Part shown: piece by piece, positions 27,601-35,030 of the stretch
Numbering within the stretch: the stretch's first letter is position 1
How the letters are laid out: the number at the start of each line of letters is the position of its first letter
From: a virus
IMG/VR virus record: IMGVR_UViG_3300022200_000033
Coordinates: 1 to 64,000 of that record
Reading direction: 5' to 3' (one strand)
Length of the DNA stretch: 64,000 nucleotides
The notes under the pieces: generated by a model
Databases searched by the model: none
Told to the model about the DNA's origin: nothing
The model's input: only the letters and a program-made list of their open reading frames with translations
Made by a program: the position numbers and the translations under genes

Positions 27601-29210
27601 TTGATTCCTGGACTAAGATCATTAAACTTGTCAAGAATCTTTGAAACTACCTCAAGTATTGGAGTTGCAATCTTTAGAAATATTTCTCCAATTGGTGCTA
27701 TTGCAAGTTTTAATCTTTCAAGTGCCCCAGTAAATTTCATACCAATTGATTCTTCAATTGCCCCAAGTTCCTTGTCAGCAAGTCCAGCAAGATCTTCTAT
27801 GCTTTCTCCAGCAAGATCTATAACCCTACTTGCCTGAGAACCTTCTGTAGAAATGTTTTCAAATAATGAACCCAATCTTGCAAATTGATACTTACCAAAA
27901 ACTTTAGCAAGCGTTTGCTGCCTTCCAAATTTATCAAGTGTCATCAAGGCGCTACCAAATTCTTGAACGGTTGCTCTGATATCCCCTTTGTTAGTAGATA
28001 TGATTGAGTCAATGTCTATGCCAACTTTTTGAAGCTGTTCTCTAGCACCTTTTGTTGGGTTAATCAGAGATGCAAGACCAGATTTTAGTGCGTTTGCCCC
28101 CTCTGCTGCATTCACCCCACCTTCTCTCATGGCAGTCAGGAAGTAAGCTAGGTCTTCAACGTTTCCTCCAAGACCCATAATTACTGGAGCAACCTTGGGA
28201 ATTGCTTCAGTAACGTCACCCAGAGATAGAATTGTTTGGTTTTCTACTGCGTTCAAAAAGTTTACAGATTGTGCAAGTTCTTCGTTGCTTAGCTTAAATG
28301 CAGTCTGCAAGGATATGGTGGCAGTCATAGCCTGATCCATCTCTATCATACCTAGAGTTGCCAACCTTGTTGACTGTGCCGTTGCTGCAATGAGATCTGC
28401 TCCCTGTGCGCCAGTCGCAGCAATGTCTCCTGCAAGGCCAACAGTGTCTTTCACTGTAATTCCATACTTAGTAAACTCTTTACCAAGATCTTGAATTTCT
28501 TTGACCATTTGGTCTGTCTCGCCTGCTGGAGTCATTGCATCACCATAGACACGACGGAAGTTTACAACCTGCCTTTCAAGATCCATGAAGATTTTTCCAG
28601 CCATGCCACCAAAAATTGTAAGGGGTACGGTAAATCCAACCATTAGCTGGCGACCAGCCCATTGAGTGTTCTTACCAAAATTAATTAATGATGTAGACCC
28701 ATCATTTAAAAGTTTGCTAAATAACTGCTGTCTTTGTGCTGCTATTGCTGTATCTGCATTAAACAGTGCAAGAGGTCTTACAGCCATTGCCCGTGTTACG
28801 CCATTTTGTGCAGCACCTAAGGCAATATACTGGGTTTGAAGTCTTTTTACTCTCTCTGTTGCAAGAGCAGTCATCTGAGTATGTTCTTTAGCAAAAACCT
28901 TTCCGAAGTTTTTACTAGATGCCACACCGTATCTAAAGTATTCCCCAAGACCAAGCTTGTTTTTATCAATTGCATTGCCAAGTCTAGATACACTTGATTC
29001 AACATTTACAATTGATGTAGAGAACGCTTTAGTAGCTCCAATTTGAGCAGTAAGTCCTGCTAGTGCCGACTTTTGCGCTGCTGTTGCCTGAGCATTGCTA
29101 GCAATAATGCTTTTATTAAAGGAAGATATTTGATTTTGAAGGGTACGCAAAGAAGCAAGAGCTTGACTTGAATCAATCCCTATATTTATATTAGCATTTA
29201 CTTCTGACAC
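21621..29210 (-). CDS. Tail tape measure protein
   Basis: The 2529-residue protein is mostly helical. Residues about 200-520 match the TP901-type tape measure core (GKIFMDLERQVVNFRRVYGD, VAPVIMGLGGN). Two hydrophobic stretches occur near 535 (FITILVAGVGVVAPTVIMLI) and 1215. There are long coiled-coil parts, and two copies of the TPGEFVMNK/TPGEFVIRK motif follow Gly-rich segments. It sets tail length and is ejected with DNA. At roughly 0.15 nm per residue a tail of about 350-400 nm is expected. The GTG start follows AGAGGTG. Confidence 0.93.
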   Translation of the reverse strand: MSEVNANINIGIDSSQALASLRTLQNQISSFNKSIIASNAQATAAQKSALAGLTAQIGATKAFSTSIVNVESSVSRLGNAIDKNKLGLGEYFRYGVASSKNFGKVFAKEHTQMTALATERVKRLQTQYIALGAAQNGVTRAMAVRPLALFNADTAIAAQRQQLFSKLLNDGSTSLINFGKNTQWAGRQLMVGFTVPLTIFGGMAGKIFMDLERQVVNFRRVYGDAMTPAGETDQMVKEIQDLGKEFTKYGITVKDTVGLAGDIAATGAQGADLIAATAQSTRLATLGMIEMDQAMTATISLQTAFKLSNEELAQSVNFLNAVENQTILSLGDVTEAIPKVAPVIMGLGGNVEDLAYFLTAMREGGVNAAEGANALKSGLASLINPTKGAREQLQKVGIDIDSIISTNKGDIRATVQEFGSALMTLDKFGRQQTLAKVFGKYQFARLGSLFENISTEGSQASRVIDLAGESIEDLAGLADKELGAIEESIGMKFTGALERLKLAIAPIGEIFLKIATPILEVVSKILDKFNDLSPGIKQFITILVAGVGVVAPTVIMLIGLFGNFIGQAVKGFAMFNNLFNRLRGGGQDLSYLAGEQLDAAAAAASLEGKTTRLTAALNVQRSAVGQLSRAYGTYVAAAGSAASGLPQGFGGRPVKKMATGGMISGVGNKDTEPALLTPGEFVMNKEATRRFAPVLDAMNRGTVKGLNDGSKLSDYVGSTARTHLTGRVSLGTSEALAMENLTAGARRNLTVLQEIERVLGRTISSIGAVSNLIVEMPTNFNEAMRRDSLTGGSFGQEFGGAGVEKWQSTVAVTGQDFEELRPKLQLLDNAIVSAAEDFAIVGDSNIDEIFRTAFSSLDDETRQMLSEIENLSNEYNNLRVSVGGLSDLTDEQRRLLAERNIVMDQENDRIRISSPLGDASVRTRQESLSSGRTYRKAPLLFSSDQVSPELIRSSVQSAEQAAIQGSRAYWATFATQMRAGGVASKAIFASAIAQGMDPDLGRKMLTDSGFSTSTAQRVFREFGLSGGRELRPAVTEGANAASPPPWSLQLGGWIGQGIEQGMSAELQDAHLKIKAAMEKGRALSLNMPPIAPGMTTPFDARFAGRMGPMNPLGGPSSPLPPRNMGLQIAPNSIQNQILSQTKLTKETEQVSSSMSKLKGSASKFGKTMVSGGLKVNGAMGAMSGLAFGASMLSGPIGEFAQKIMPAMFAFQGLAMVMPALLKALPLLLTPIGIMGTALASVAVAGFALKKGLDNNIDAGKKMSDSMNLASSEIKSLGEFFNGTVRDISKSRNEDKIAGLTPEVVEEGRKFVETEFGKTMVEEAKLSFKANASGFATNFANQLSMAIVSGAITPDQAKAVASGIAEALGKEELSAQVIAQITQILSASGEDITERPMTILANIVASIELDEKTLKRQAEESAKKWGDDFYENLPGAELVFGEFDEAVRASVAYTQSLVSNAKSLSDNVEYQIVAQQDKINKLKEEIRLEKEKEKNAKTEDKRKKASEARILKQGQLEEAVAQRKKLREEQSEVIAQRRAELLEYMNSLTEEDGKLSDIGRETLTGMQRSVEASTEGLDTDKMLASARIAMEIQRRQAGLPALDEQKQREIRYQMIFDLSIGESDPEASKILDDLYREQGGRGEASKVLGVTMGLRVEGDFDQANEVERIYASLGETARSEFLISLETEGKSPEEILAFGNFLLKLPEDLPEKVRATLVLAAEGMSVEELENMTSVLKDLETLPPSVRKNLTVEAIGATALQKISKNYELFQSKKNAKKQAEVVFGEAPGNVAAGLKAMSMGLEDFAKAPSSVKIAVAALMSLELDVPKGMSPDAAERWIKAERLRLLSAAMGALAPGTDSVTTETEGDTTDDTEDTGGGSETRSWLEDLIAETEANLQMFPRMLDKIKKKFPAIPQQIIEAIGGGEEGIKRAQELLNANKKKVKELLAKYRKATIAETLRGMQDEIKTKKRSGRAESMLIDQGFSEEDAKSLASNTDYVFTLLEAKAGRGGKSVKEVVAAFEEFIAVTKEAKDPVDELNKAWSEYSNTVGMAFDVEKTRVENEFAEKRYGAEQKTTKEIQKQIDANEELIQIQQDLIDGKQEEIDDYERINDLTSQNIDDLQRQDELRNRVSDALSHELDLMGQQETKISEAYDKRISALNKVQELNNRILQQQKDQLGISQALSEGDIYAATAAAQAMRQNQAKDAQDQARAGLEQGKQNAIDSLRTSEGLTREEAERQIADIKEQSYQASLMIRMEEDKIYANSLEVRRLTNEIYNINEDMIEPLTNQNNQHSRILENHQKALDIALSNLTAAGLTADEFQRQKDENAALVASIAGNVTKVNEYRDAWIAAGNAAREALAKASVGPTDAGGNPALGNIRYGTGQVHYAGGMIKGYAAGGLLKYTSNEPPPGMMAGGVAGNGSRDSVSARLTPGEFVIRKSMVDKYGMPMLSSINQGSFSMPKYSMPKSEGMTKMESNNSTNISAPMYNSYSVGVNVSNAGASADEIANITIAKIKQMQGTQIRSGRGY

Positions 29211-29229
29211 AGATTAGCACCTCTTGTAA

Positions 29230-29235
29230 ATTATA
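29230..29235 (-). promoter_or_regulatory. Extended -10 (TGG TATAAT) before tape measure gene
   Basis: TGGTATAAT is 19 bases before the GTG of the tape measure gene, with AGAGGTG between. It sits just before the end of the tail chaperone frame. Confidence 0.5.
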
Positions 29236-29239
29236 CCAT

Positions 29240-29628
29240 CTACCCCATTGGGTTTTTAGCATTTTTCCCAGAGTATTCAAGACCATTTCCTATTCCAAAA
29301 CCTGCGCTCCTTGCAGTTGCTCCCTGCAAAGAAACTATGTCGCTTGAATCTTTTACTGATCCTCCAGAAAACACTCTGGCTTTCATGTCTTCCCATTCTT
29401 TTTGACCACGACCTGAAGACTTTCCTTCTAGGTCTATGCCTTGAATAGAAGCAAGAAACTTTTTATCTTCATAGTCTTTATCTCTTTTAGCGATGAGAAT
29501 TGATGTTAGCTCTGGCATAGACAGGCTATCTTCTAGATCTTCATAATCTTTCCAAATTCCAAGAATGAATATTTCTGATTCTATTTTTACAAGGTCTAGG
29601 TCAGACCAGGAATCCCCATCGCTGGTGC
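29240..29628 (-). CDS. Tail assembly chaperone, frameshifted C-terminal part (gpT-like)
   Basis: This frame has no independent start with good support. It is open in the -1 frame from just after the slippery site, and its first residues (SDGDSWSDLDLVKIESEIF) flow into the 92-residue segment beginning MPELTSILIAKRDKDYEDKK. The layout WKDYEDLEDSLS...ELTSIL is typical of the T part of lambda-type G-T chaperones, which bind tape measure protein during tail assembly. It is expected only as the fused G-T product. Confidence 0.82.
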
Positions 29629-29931
29629 GTTTCCCTCATCGTCAAACTTAATACCTGAGGCAGCCTCAATAACTTTATATACGCTAGGAAGATCAATTGT
29701 GTCCTCTAGCTTCTCTCTGTCTGTTGAGAGTTCTGGAGAGTATTGTTGCATAGCAATTTGAACACAATCCATCAGGATGTCCATGGACTTATCATTGCTA
29801 TCTGCTACCTTTGCAATGCCCTCAAACTTTTTCATAAACTGCCTAAGTAGAGAAATCTTCAATGGACGCATTGTAATCTTTGTTCCATCAAGTAGTTCTA
29901 TTTCAGTTTTTTCATAAACGCTAGTTGCCAT
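29596..29931 (-). CDS. Tail assembly chaperone (gpG-like)
   Basis: The 111-residue protein starts MATSVYEKTEIELLDG, six bases after AAAGGA; a longer GTG start at 29961 is less likely. The pattern KITMRPLKISLLRQFMKKF and helical middle fit lambda gpG-type chaperones encoded between major tail and tape measure genes. Near its end the canonical heptamer GGGAAAC allows some ribosomes to slip to -1 and make the longer G-T protein. Confidence 0.82.
   Translation of the reverse strand: MATSVYEKTEIELLDGTKITMRPLKISLLRQFMKKFEGIAKVADSNDKSMDILMDCVQIAMQQYSPELSTDREKLEDTIDLPSVYKVIEAASGIKFDDEGNAPAMGIPGLT
29629..29635 (-). promoter_or_regulatory. Programmed -1 frameshift site GGGAAAC
   Basis: Read in the zero frame as G GGA AAC, it fits the X XXY YYZ rule and differs from the lambda G-T site (GGGAAAG) in one base. 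The -1 frame is closed by TGA immediately before it and open from it to 29240. That places the shift in the window between this heptamer and the zero-frame stop. Confidence 0.85.
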
Positions 29932-29963
29932 TATAGTCCTTTCGTTAACTATTATCTGCACAA

Positions 29964-29969
29964 ATTATA
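29964..29969 (-). promoter_or_regulatory. Extended -10 (TGC TATAAT) before tail chaperones
   Basis: TGCTATAAT comes directly after the hairpin that follows the major tail gene and 32 bases before the chaperone ATG, leaving a leader with AAAGGA. Confidence 0.5.
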
Positions 29970-29978
29970 GCATGACAA

Positions 29979-30006
29979 AGACCCCCGCGCAATGCGCTAG
30001 GGGCCT
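29979..30006 (-). terminator. Hairpin after major tail protein gene
   Basis: On the minus strand AGGCCCC (30000-30006) pairs with GGGGTCT (29979-29985), one G-U included, and an inner GCGC/GCGC stem has an ATT loop. It is followed by TTTGTC, a weak U-tract, then an extended -10. It probably limits read-through from the abundant tail transcript or protects its 3' end. Confidence 0.6.
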
Positions 30007-30035
30007 CTGACTATTAAATTGTGTTTTGTTTTTTA

Positions 30036-30716
30036 TCAGCTTGTGCTGTTAACTGTTCGGTCAACAATCTTTCCATATGAACCATTGTTTGCAGGAAGCA
30101 AACGGAATGAAACTTCGAACATTGAAGCCTCATCACGCTTTGCTGATACTGTAACGTTATCAATTGAAAGCGCACGGTAAGCAACATAGATACGTTCAAT
30201 GTACTGTGTTGGATCGCATTCACCTGTACCTGGACCAACTGCAACCAGACCTCGTTCTACTGGACATTCGCCAATAGCGCCTGAAGTAAGATCAAGTGTT
30301 GAAGCTGTTGAAACTGTACCAGCATCCATTGGATTGTCTAGTGTTGTGCTTGCACTGTAGGCTGTTGTTGGTGCTGCAATTGCAACAAGAAGGTTTTCAA
30401 GTGTAGCTTCAGCAAATGCTGTTGCTAGATTAACCTGCATTCCTTGCTTGTAGAGCTTTGCAACGTCAAGAAGCTGATCTACCTGTACCTCACCAAAATC
30501 TGGCTGAAACTGTAGTTCAAGACCGTTAGTTGTGTAACCAATGTTACGAACTAGGGCTTGACCTTCTGTTGAATCAGTAAGTGTTTCGATGTATTGAGTA
30601 TCCTCAACAAAGTCTGGGAAGACTACTGTCTCTGGATTAAAATCTGCTCCTGTTGAAACGAACATAGCGGCTGCACCAACAATGATGTTTTTTGAATCTC
30701 CGCGTGTATATGCCAT
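30036..30716 (-). CDS. Major tail protein
   Basis: The 226-residue protein has no Cys-rich or membrane parts, begins MAYTRGDSKNIIVGAAAMFV, and has the beta-rich, Thr/Ala-rich composition of tail tube proteins (QYIETLTDSTEGQALVRN). Position immediately before the frameshifted chaperones and tape measure fixes the assignment. AGAGGTG precedes the ATG, and a long leader with a 6-bp hairpin (CCATAG/CTATGG) and a strong downstream hairpin suggest high, separately tuned expression. Confidence 0.85.
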   Translation of the reverse strand: MAYTRGDSKNIIVGAAAMFVSTGADFNPETVVFPDFVEDTQYIETLTDSTEGQALVRNIGYTTNGLELQFQPDFGEVQVDQLLDVAKLYKQGMQVNLATAFAEATLENLLVAIAAPTTAYSASTTLDNPMDAGTVSTASTLDLTSGAIGECPVERGLVAVGPGTGECDPTQYIERIYVAYRALSIDNVTVSAKRDEASMFEVSFRLLPANNGSYGKIVDRTVNSTS

Positions 30717-30777
30717 ATTTTTTCACCTCTTTTTCCATAGTATTTTTTTGTTCCTATGGGGGCGTTTCCTCAATACC

Positions 30778-30783
30778 TATTAT
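30778..30783 (-). promoter_or_regulatory. -10 box (TATAAT) with about 60-base leader before major tail gene
   Basis: CGGTATAAT lies upstream of a leader that holds CCATAG/CTATGG as a hairpin and ends in an AGAGGTG ribosome site. Unlike most units here there is a long untranslated leader, possibly for mRNA stability. Confidence 0.4.
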
Positions 30784-30792
30784 ACCGTGTTT

Positions 30793-31326
30793 TTATAGGT
30801 AATCTTCAAGCGAAGTTGTGTAATGATACTCCATATCAATAATAAATTCTGAAATATAGTATGGCCTTATGCTGAAGTCTCTTCTATTTTCTCCCTCTGT
30901 TGCTAAAGACGTTGAGGTTTGATACACCCTGAGTTTGTGAAAGAATATAGGATAAACATCATTTCCACCATTATTTCTAATCCATTTATTTATATCTTTT
31001 GCAGCATCGTCTGATCTATCAAGAATAATTTGTATTGCTGATCCCCAGACTAGAGTGTCTCTTTCTTTAGCCTTTAGGTTATACCTGATCTCCTCGCACT
31101 TTATTGGATAAAATGGATCTTTCATTTTTGTAAACATTCTGTCATAAATAATATAAGTCTTGTTGTCCCAAGTCTTTTTTCCAGAGGCACTATCGCTTAA
31201 TGGGAAAATTGGGACTGTCTGACCATAGTTCTTTGATTGGGATAAAGATGGTTCAATTGCTTTCATTGTGTCCCAGAAGTACTTGTTTACTGCAATAGGG
31301 GCTACCCCTAACATGTCTAAGCTCAT
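30793..31326 (-). CDS. Head-tail connector or tail terminator protein
   Basis: The 177-residue alpha/beta protein (TYIIYDRMFTKMKDPFYP, DVYPIFFHKLRVYQTS) lies directly before the major tail gene, the usual position of the tail terminator. Its start overlaps the 224-residue gene by ATGA. Function assigned from gene order only. Confidence 0.6.
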   Translation of the reverse strand: MSLDMLGVAPIAVNKYFWDTMKAIEPSLSQSKNYGQTVPIFPLSDSASGKKTWDNKTYIIYDRMFTKMKDPFYPIKCEEIRYNLKAKERDTLVWGSAIQIILDRSDDAAKDINKWIRNNGGNDVYPIFFHKLRVYQTSTSLATEGENRRDFSIRPYYISEFIIDMEYHYTTSLEDYL

Positions 31327-31997
31327 ACTAATCTATCCCCAGACATTGAAAAGTATTTTCTTCCTGCTATAACTCCTATAGACTTTCCAGCTTTAGTTCC
31401 TTGTGAATATAGTGCAGAGAACTCTTTTGGATTTTTTAGCTTTGTTATTAGTGGCCTAAGTATTGATTGAACAAGGTATGAGTCAAAAAATTCTTCAATT
31501 ACATTGCCAAAACTTCCAGCAACTTGGTCCCCTCCTGGATGAGCTATATAGACTGAGTTAGCTGTAAACACAGTTTCACCATCATCTTCAAAAGCAAGAA
31601 CAGAAGAATTTTTAGGTGTAACTGTTACAGATATTCCATTTTCCATAATATTTGCTTTATCTACAAATACTTGACCAGATTCAGATGCAGGCTTCTTTGA
31701 TGATAAAAACTTTCCGTTAAATGTAATAGAGTATTTTGTTGCGTCAACATTGATAGTAAATAGTCTTGATCCTTTATTCCCTACTTCATTCCATTCATAT
31801 ATGTGATGAAGCATTGATGGATTCATCCTTGCTTTTGAATCAATGTATCCACCTAGAGCCTCTGCTGTATATCCCCCCAGAACTTTATTAAATTCTGTTC
31901 TGTTTAAATCTATACCTTGTAAGAATCCATTAGAGTAGGAAACTGTATTTTTTAAAATCTTTGACAATTCATCATTTTTGATCTTTGTTGTAATCAC
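31323..31997 (-). CDS. Head-tail connector component
   Basis: The 224-residue protein has a helical N-terminus (LSKILKNTVSYSNGFLQG) and a beta-rich centre. HK97 gp10-like neck proteins occupy this slot between stopper and tail terminator. The GTG start has GGAGATT upstream. No catalytic motif. Confidence 0.6.
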   Translation of the reverse strand: MITTKIKNDELSKILKNTVSYSNGFLQGIDLNRTEFNKVLGGYTAEALGGYIDSKARMNPSMLHHIYEWNEVGNKGSRLFTINVDATKYSITFNGKFLSSKKPASESGQVFVDKANIMENGISVTVTPKNSSVLAFEDDGETVFTANSVYIAHPGGDQVAGSFGNVIEEFFDSYLVQSILRPLITKLKNPKEFSALYSQGTKAGKSIGVIAGRKYFSMSGDRLV

Positions 31998-31998
31998 G

Positions 31999-32427
31999 TT
32001 AAATCTCCTGCCTATCAGATCTATTAAATAGTATCTTGTAGTATTCTATTTCGTTCCAAGGATTGACATATGGCTCTACCGCCGTAACTTCGTATACTGT
32101 TGGCTCTCCATCGCTTTCAACATAAAAGATAGTTTTATTATTTACATCCTGGATATTTGTAATAAGTATGCTTGTTATTGGGTAATAAATTCCTTCTAAA
32201 GATACTCTGGGATCTTTTATAGTTCTTCCAATTAGTTTATTTTCGTACTCAAAAAACATATTATTCTTCAAGCTATCTTTTTCTACTGCACCCAGATTTT
32301 CAGCGTAACCCAATAGTGTCTGATCAAGTCTCCAAGTTTTGTTCTCCATTCCAAAGTCATCTTGACTTTCTGTAGAATAGTAAATGTCTAGATTCATTGA
32401 AAACAGCATACTTGGACCACAGATCAA
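31999..32427 (-). CDS. Head-tail stopper-like protein
   Basis: The 142-residue beta-rich protein (LDIYYSTESQDDFGMENKTW, YPITSILITNIQDV) is in the position of the head-completion stopper. TTG at 32427 has GGAGTG seven bases before and is the likely start; ATG at 32409 is an alternative without a ribosome site. Confidence 0.55.
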   Translation of the reverse strand: MICGPSMLFSMNLDIYYSTESQDDFGMENKTWRLDQTLLGYAENLGAVEKDSLKNNMFFEYENKLIGRTIKDPRVSLEGIYYPITSILITNIQDVNNKTIFYVESDGEPTVYEVTAVEPYVNPWNEIEYYKILFNRSDRQEI

Positions 32428-33381
32428 TTAAATCACTCCAAGTCTATATATTGGTGTTATATATCTTTCTAATATCCTGTCTACCGTTAGGTTCCCTGAA
32501 CCCCTTAAAGATATATCAGAGTACTTTACTCTAAACTGATCTGTTTGATATTCTGTAATATATTTATCTATATAGGAAAGCCTTCCACACTTAATATCAT
32601 CAATCAGTAATGTTGTTGCATCTTTTATGTCTTGAGGAACAACAGGCCATCCCCATTCCCCAGAAACAATGTAGTCCCATCCCTTTGGGAAAAGTGGGGC
32701 TCCATTAATTTCTGTTAAAGATAAAACTTGGTCATAATTATCTCCATAAAGCATGAATGAGTCGGATGCCCCTACTGGAAGTCTTACCACCTTTGACTGT
32801 GCTCTATTGTATTCTCCAATTACTTGTATTGTCATTGCGGTATTGTCTGGTGTGGTTACATATACATATTGACCATCAAGTGGCTTTATACGATCATAAA
32901 CCTTTACGTTATTTTCATAGACAGCGTTTATCTTGTTAGCCCTTTTTCTTAAAGGTAGCACATCTGCTCCAAGACCAGACGCCTCTTCTGATTTTGACTC
33001 GTAATAAAAGCCTCCAACAATCGTATCAATTATGTGACGAGCAGTTCTTTCTAGTAATGCATACTCTTCAAAATCACAATCGTCATCGGAGAGGGTTCTT
33101 GGATCTACATATGGTCTGTAAATATATAGGTTGTCTATTACAACTGTCTCATCTGCAATTGAGTCAACTATTGTATAAATATACAGAGAATAAGTTCCAT
33201 CATATTTTTCAAAATAGTTTGGGATTGTGTAATTAATTGCGCCAGAGGGTGATGATGTAACTTTTTCAGAAACTATAAGCTCTGTATGATCGTTATATAT
33301 CTCAAGAATATATTCTGTATCTGCTGTAAGACCAGTATAAGATGCAGTTAGCGGAAATGGGGTTTGACGCAATATGTCCAT
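32428..33381 (-). CDS. Head-tail adaptor with beta-sandwich N-terminus
   Basis: The 317-residue protein has an N-terminal Ig-like segment (PLTASYTGLTADTEYILEIYND, residues about 10-90) and a C-terminal helical part (EEYALLERTARHIIDTIVGG) like HK97 gp6-type adaptors that dock under the portal. The fusion of an Ig-like domain to an adaptor is somewhat unusual and might decorate the neck. It has no ribosome site and is probably coupled to the 134-residue gene. Confidence 0.6.
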   Translation of the reverse strand: MDILRQTPFPLTASYTGLTADTEYILEIYNDHTELIVSEKVTSSPSGAINYTIPNYFEKYDGTYSLYIYTIVDSIADETVVIDNLYIYRPYVDPRTLSDDDCDFEEYALLERTARHIIDTIVGGFYYESKSEEASGLGADVLPLRKRANKINAVYENNVKVYDRIKPLDGQYVYVTTPDNTAMTIQVIGEYNRAQSKVVRLPVGASDSFMLYGDNYDQVLSLTEINGAPLFPKGWDYIVSGEWGWPVVPQDIKDATTLLIDDIKCGRLSYIDKYITEYQTDQFRVKYSDISLRGSGNLTVDRILERYITPIYRLGVI

Positions 33382-33382
33382 G

Positions 33383-33787
33383 CTATAAGCCGTAGTGGTC
33401 TGCTACTTCTTCTGGAGTTGCTTCACGAACAGAAGATAGTGTTAACCACTTTTCAGCCGCCTCCTTGGTAACAATATTATATCCTGGAACCAATGACCCA
33501 ACCAGATTCCATCTTAAATTCTTTTGTGAATAAACAGCAACCTTTGATGGTGATGGTTTTTCTGGTGTTCCCTTGGTAGCATTTTTATTTGACATGACTG
33601 GTGACACAATCACATTCTCTGGCTTGTCTAGGTTAGTATCTTCACCGATATTTGATTCAATATTTAAAATTTTTGAAAGAATTTTTGTCTTTGTTTTAGC
33701 ATCGCCCAAGCTAATATTGTTTTCTTCTGCATAGTCTCTGAGTTCTTTTGCAGTCTTTAAAGATAGATCTTCCATTATTTCTCCCAT
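33383..33787 (-). CDS. Small capsid-associated protein with SAP/Rho-N-like helix
   Basis: The protein has about 134 residues. The N-terminal LSLKTAKELRDYAEENNISLG resembles the SAP/Rho-N helix pair, the middle is Pro/Lys-rich, and the C-terminal domain ends TPEEVADHYGL. Two starts are possible: ATG 33787, six bases after TGTTATAAT (leaderless), or ATG 33775 after GGGAGA. The gene follows the capsid gene. Possibly a neck or genome-binding protein; function unproven. Confidence 0.6.
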   Translation of the reverse strand: MGEIMEDLSLKTAKELRDYAEENNISLGDAKTKTKILSKILNIESNIGEDTNLDKPENVIVSPVMSNKNATKGTPEKPSPSKVAVYSQKNLRWNLVGSLVPGYNIVTKEAAEKWLTLSSVREATPEEVADHYGL

Positions 33788-33793
33788 TCTCTA

Positions 33794-33799
33794 ATTATA
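33794..33799 (-). promoter_or_regulatory. Leaderless extended -10 (TGT TATAAT-N6-ATG)
   Basis: TGTTATAAT is followed by TAGAGA and ATG at 33787. A second ATG four codons later has its own Shine-Dalgarno site, so both modes of initiation could use the same mRNA. Confidence 0.6.
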
Positions 33800-33814
33800 A
33801 CAGAATATAGCTGA

Positions 33815-33842
33815 GGGGGCAGAGAGTATTTTCCCTGCCCCC
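33815..33842. terminator. GC-rich hairpin after major capsid gene
   Basis: GGGGGCAG (33815-33822) and CTGCCCCC (33835-33842) form an 8-bp stem with a 12-base loop. A run of eight T lies on the plus strand seven bases away, but there is no good U-tract on the transcribed minus strand. It more likely marks or protects the 3' end of the capsid transcript than acts as a strict terminator. Confidence 0.55.
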
Positions 33843-33866
33843 ACAAGCATTTTTTTTATTTAGTTA

Positions 33867-34997
33867 TTAGGATGGATCGACGGCTGCATCTGCGTAAGCA
33901 ACTGCGTCAAGCTCTTCCCATGTGATGCCTAGACGGACGAATACTGTGTATTCGATTGTGTCCTTCTTGGCTTGGTACTGGCGATTCACTGTGATATCGC
34001 GTTGGAAACCCCAAACACGGTTCTGTGGGAATGTAAGATCTACATAATCCGCAGGGTAGTAAGGAACCTCCATGACATCAATACCGAGAACACGGGTAGT
34101 GCGAGCACCACCGAATGTCTGTCCAGCGCCACCTAGGTATGCGTTGGCGTATTGATCTGTACCACGGAGAGCAGGAGCAACAGCTTCTGCAATAGCGTCT
34201 GCAAGTGTTCCGTTGTTAGCAACGATACCTGCAAATACATCTGTACCTGCGTAAAACTTAAGACCACTCTTTACAGCGCGGTACTTGCGTGGCAATGCGT
34301 AGATGATCTGCTGCATGACCTCTGGAGTCCACTCGTTACCTGTTACAGTTACGACTGCCTCATGAGCGTCGCTACCAGTTGTTACCTGATTGACGAAACC
34401 GTTCATGATTCCTAGGAATGGGTCAACACCACCGTCACCGTTAATAGCCAAGTCTTCGATATCGTTACCGAAAGCGTTGGTCATCAGACGGACAAGATGA
34501 TCTTCAAGAGCACCTCCTTCAATGTTGTCCTCAAGGGACTCTGTTGAAACTTCCCAGTCAAGACGGATCTTCTTTGTTGTAAGTTCCACCTTTGTGAAAG
34601 TTGCGCCAGCATTTGTGTAGCTGCCTTCTGCTTGTGCTGCTGCACGGATAACGCGCTCACCAACGTTGACCTTTTCGATCTCCATTGTGTTTGCACGCAT
34701 TGTTACCCTGCGTCCATCGTTAGCAAGAACTGTTGCATCCCAAACATAATCGATAAAACGATTAGCTTGTTCTGGATTCAGGATACCTCCAGCAACACCT
34801 GTTGGGTTGACTGCGTTTGGTCCTGTTGTAACTCCATAGTTAGCGGTTGGAATGTTTCCAATTACGCCAGCTCCTGGATCTGTTACGCCGCCAATGTTGC
34901 CAGCTGCAACGGCTCCTTGACCTTGGTATAGACCTGGTGCTGGATCGCCGTATTTGCCAGCCTCACTTGGCTGATTCTTTAAAATTTCTTCTGACAT
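33867..34997 (-). CDS. Major capsid protein (HK97 fold)
   Basis: The protein has about 376 residues. A Gly/Pro/Ala-rich N-terminal arm is followed by FIDYVWDATVLANDGRRVTM, KKIRLDWEVSTESLEDN and LVRLMTNAFGNDIEDLAING, which follow the HK97 E-loop, spine helix and P-domain order. The C-terminal YTVFVRLGITWEELDAVA is also typical. ATG 34997 is eight bases after GGAGGTGA, the strongest ribosome site in this region. Preceded by the protease-scaffold gene. Confidence 0.92.
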   Translation of the reverse strand: MSEEILKNQPSEAGKYGDPAPGLYQGQGAVAAGNIGGVTDPGAGVIGNIPTANYGVTTGPNAVNPTGVAGGILNPEQANRFIDYVWDATVLANDGRRVTMRANTMEIEKVNVGERVIRAAAQAEGSYTNAGATFTKVELTTKKIRLDWEVSTESLEDNIEGGALEDHLVRLMTNAFGNDIEDLAINGDGGVDPFLGIMNGFVNQVTTGSDAHEAVVTVTGNEWTPEVMQQIIYALPRKYRAVKSGLKFYAGTDVFAGIVANNGTLADAIAEAVAPALRGTDQYANAYLGGAGQTFGGARTTRVLGIDVMEVPYYPADYVDLTFPQNRVWGFQRDITVNRQYQAKKDTIEYTVFVRLGITWEELDAVAYADAAVDPS

Positions 34998-35030
34998 TGT
35001 ATATTTCACCTCCATTTTTCTTTTTTATTA

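Noticed and set aside
29240-29518. Independent 92-residue gene
   Set aside because: The frame is open upstream to the GGGAAAC slippery site, so it is better read as the C-terminal part of a frameshift product.
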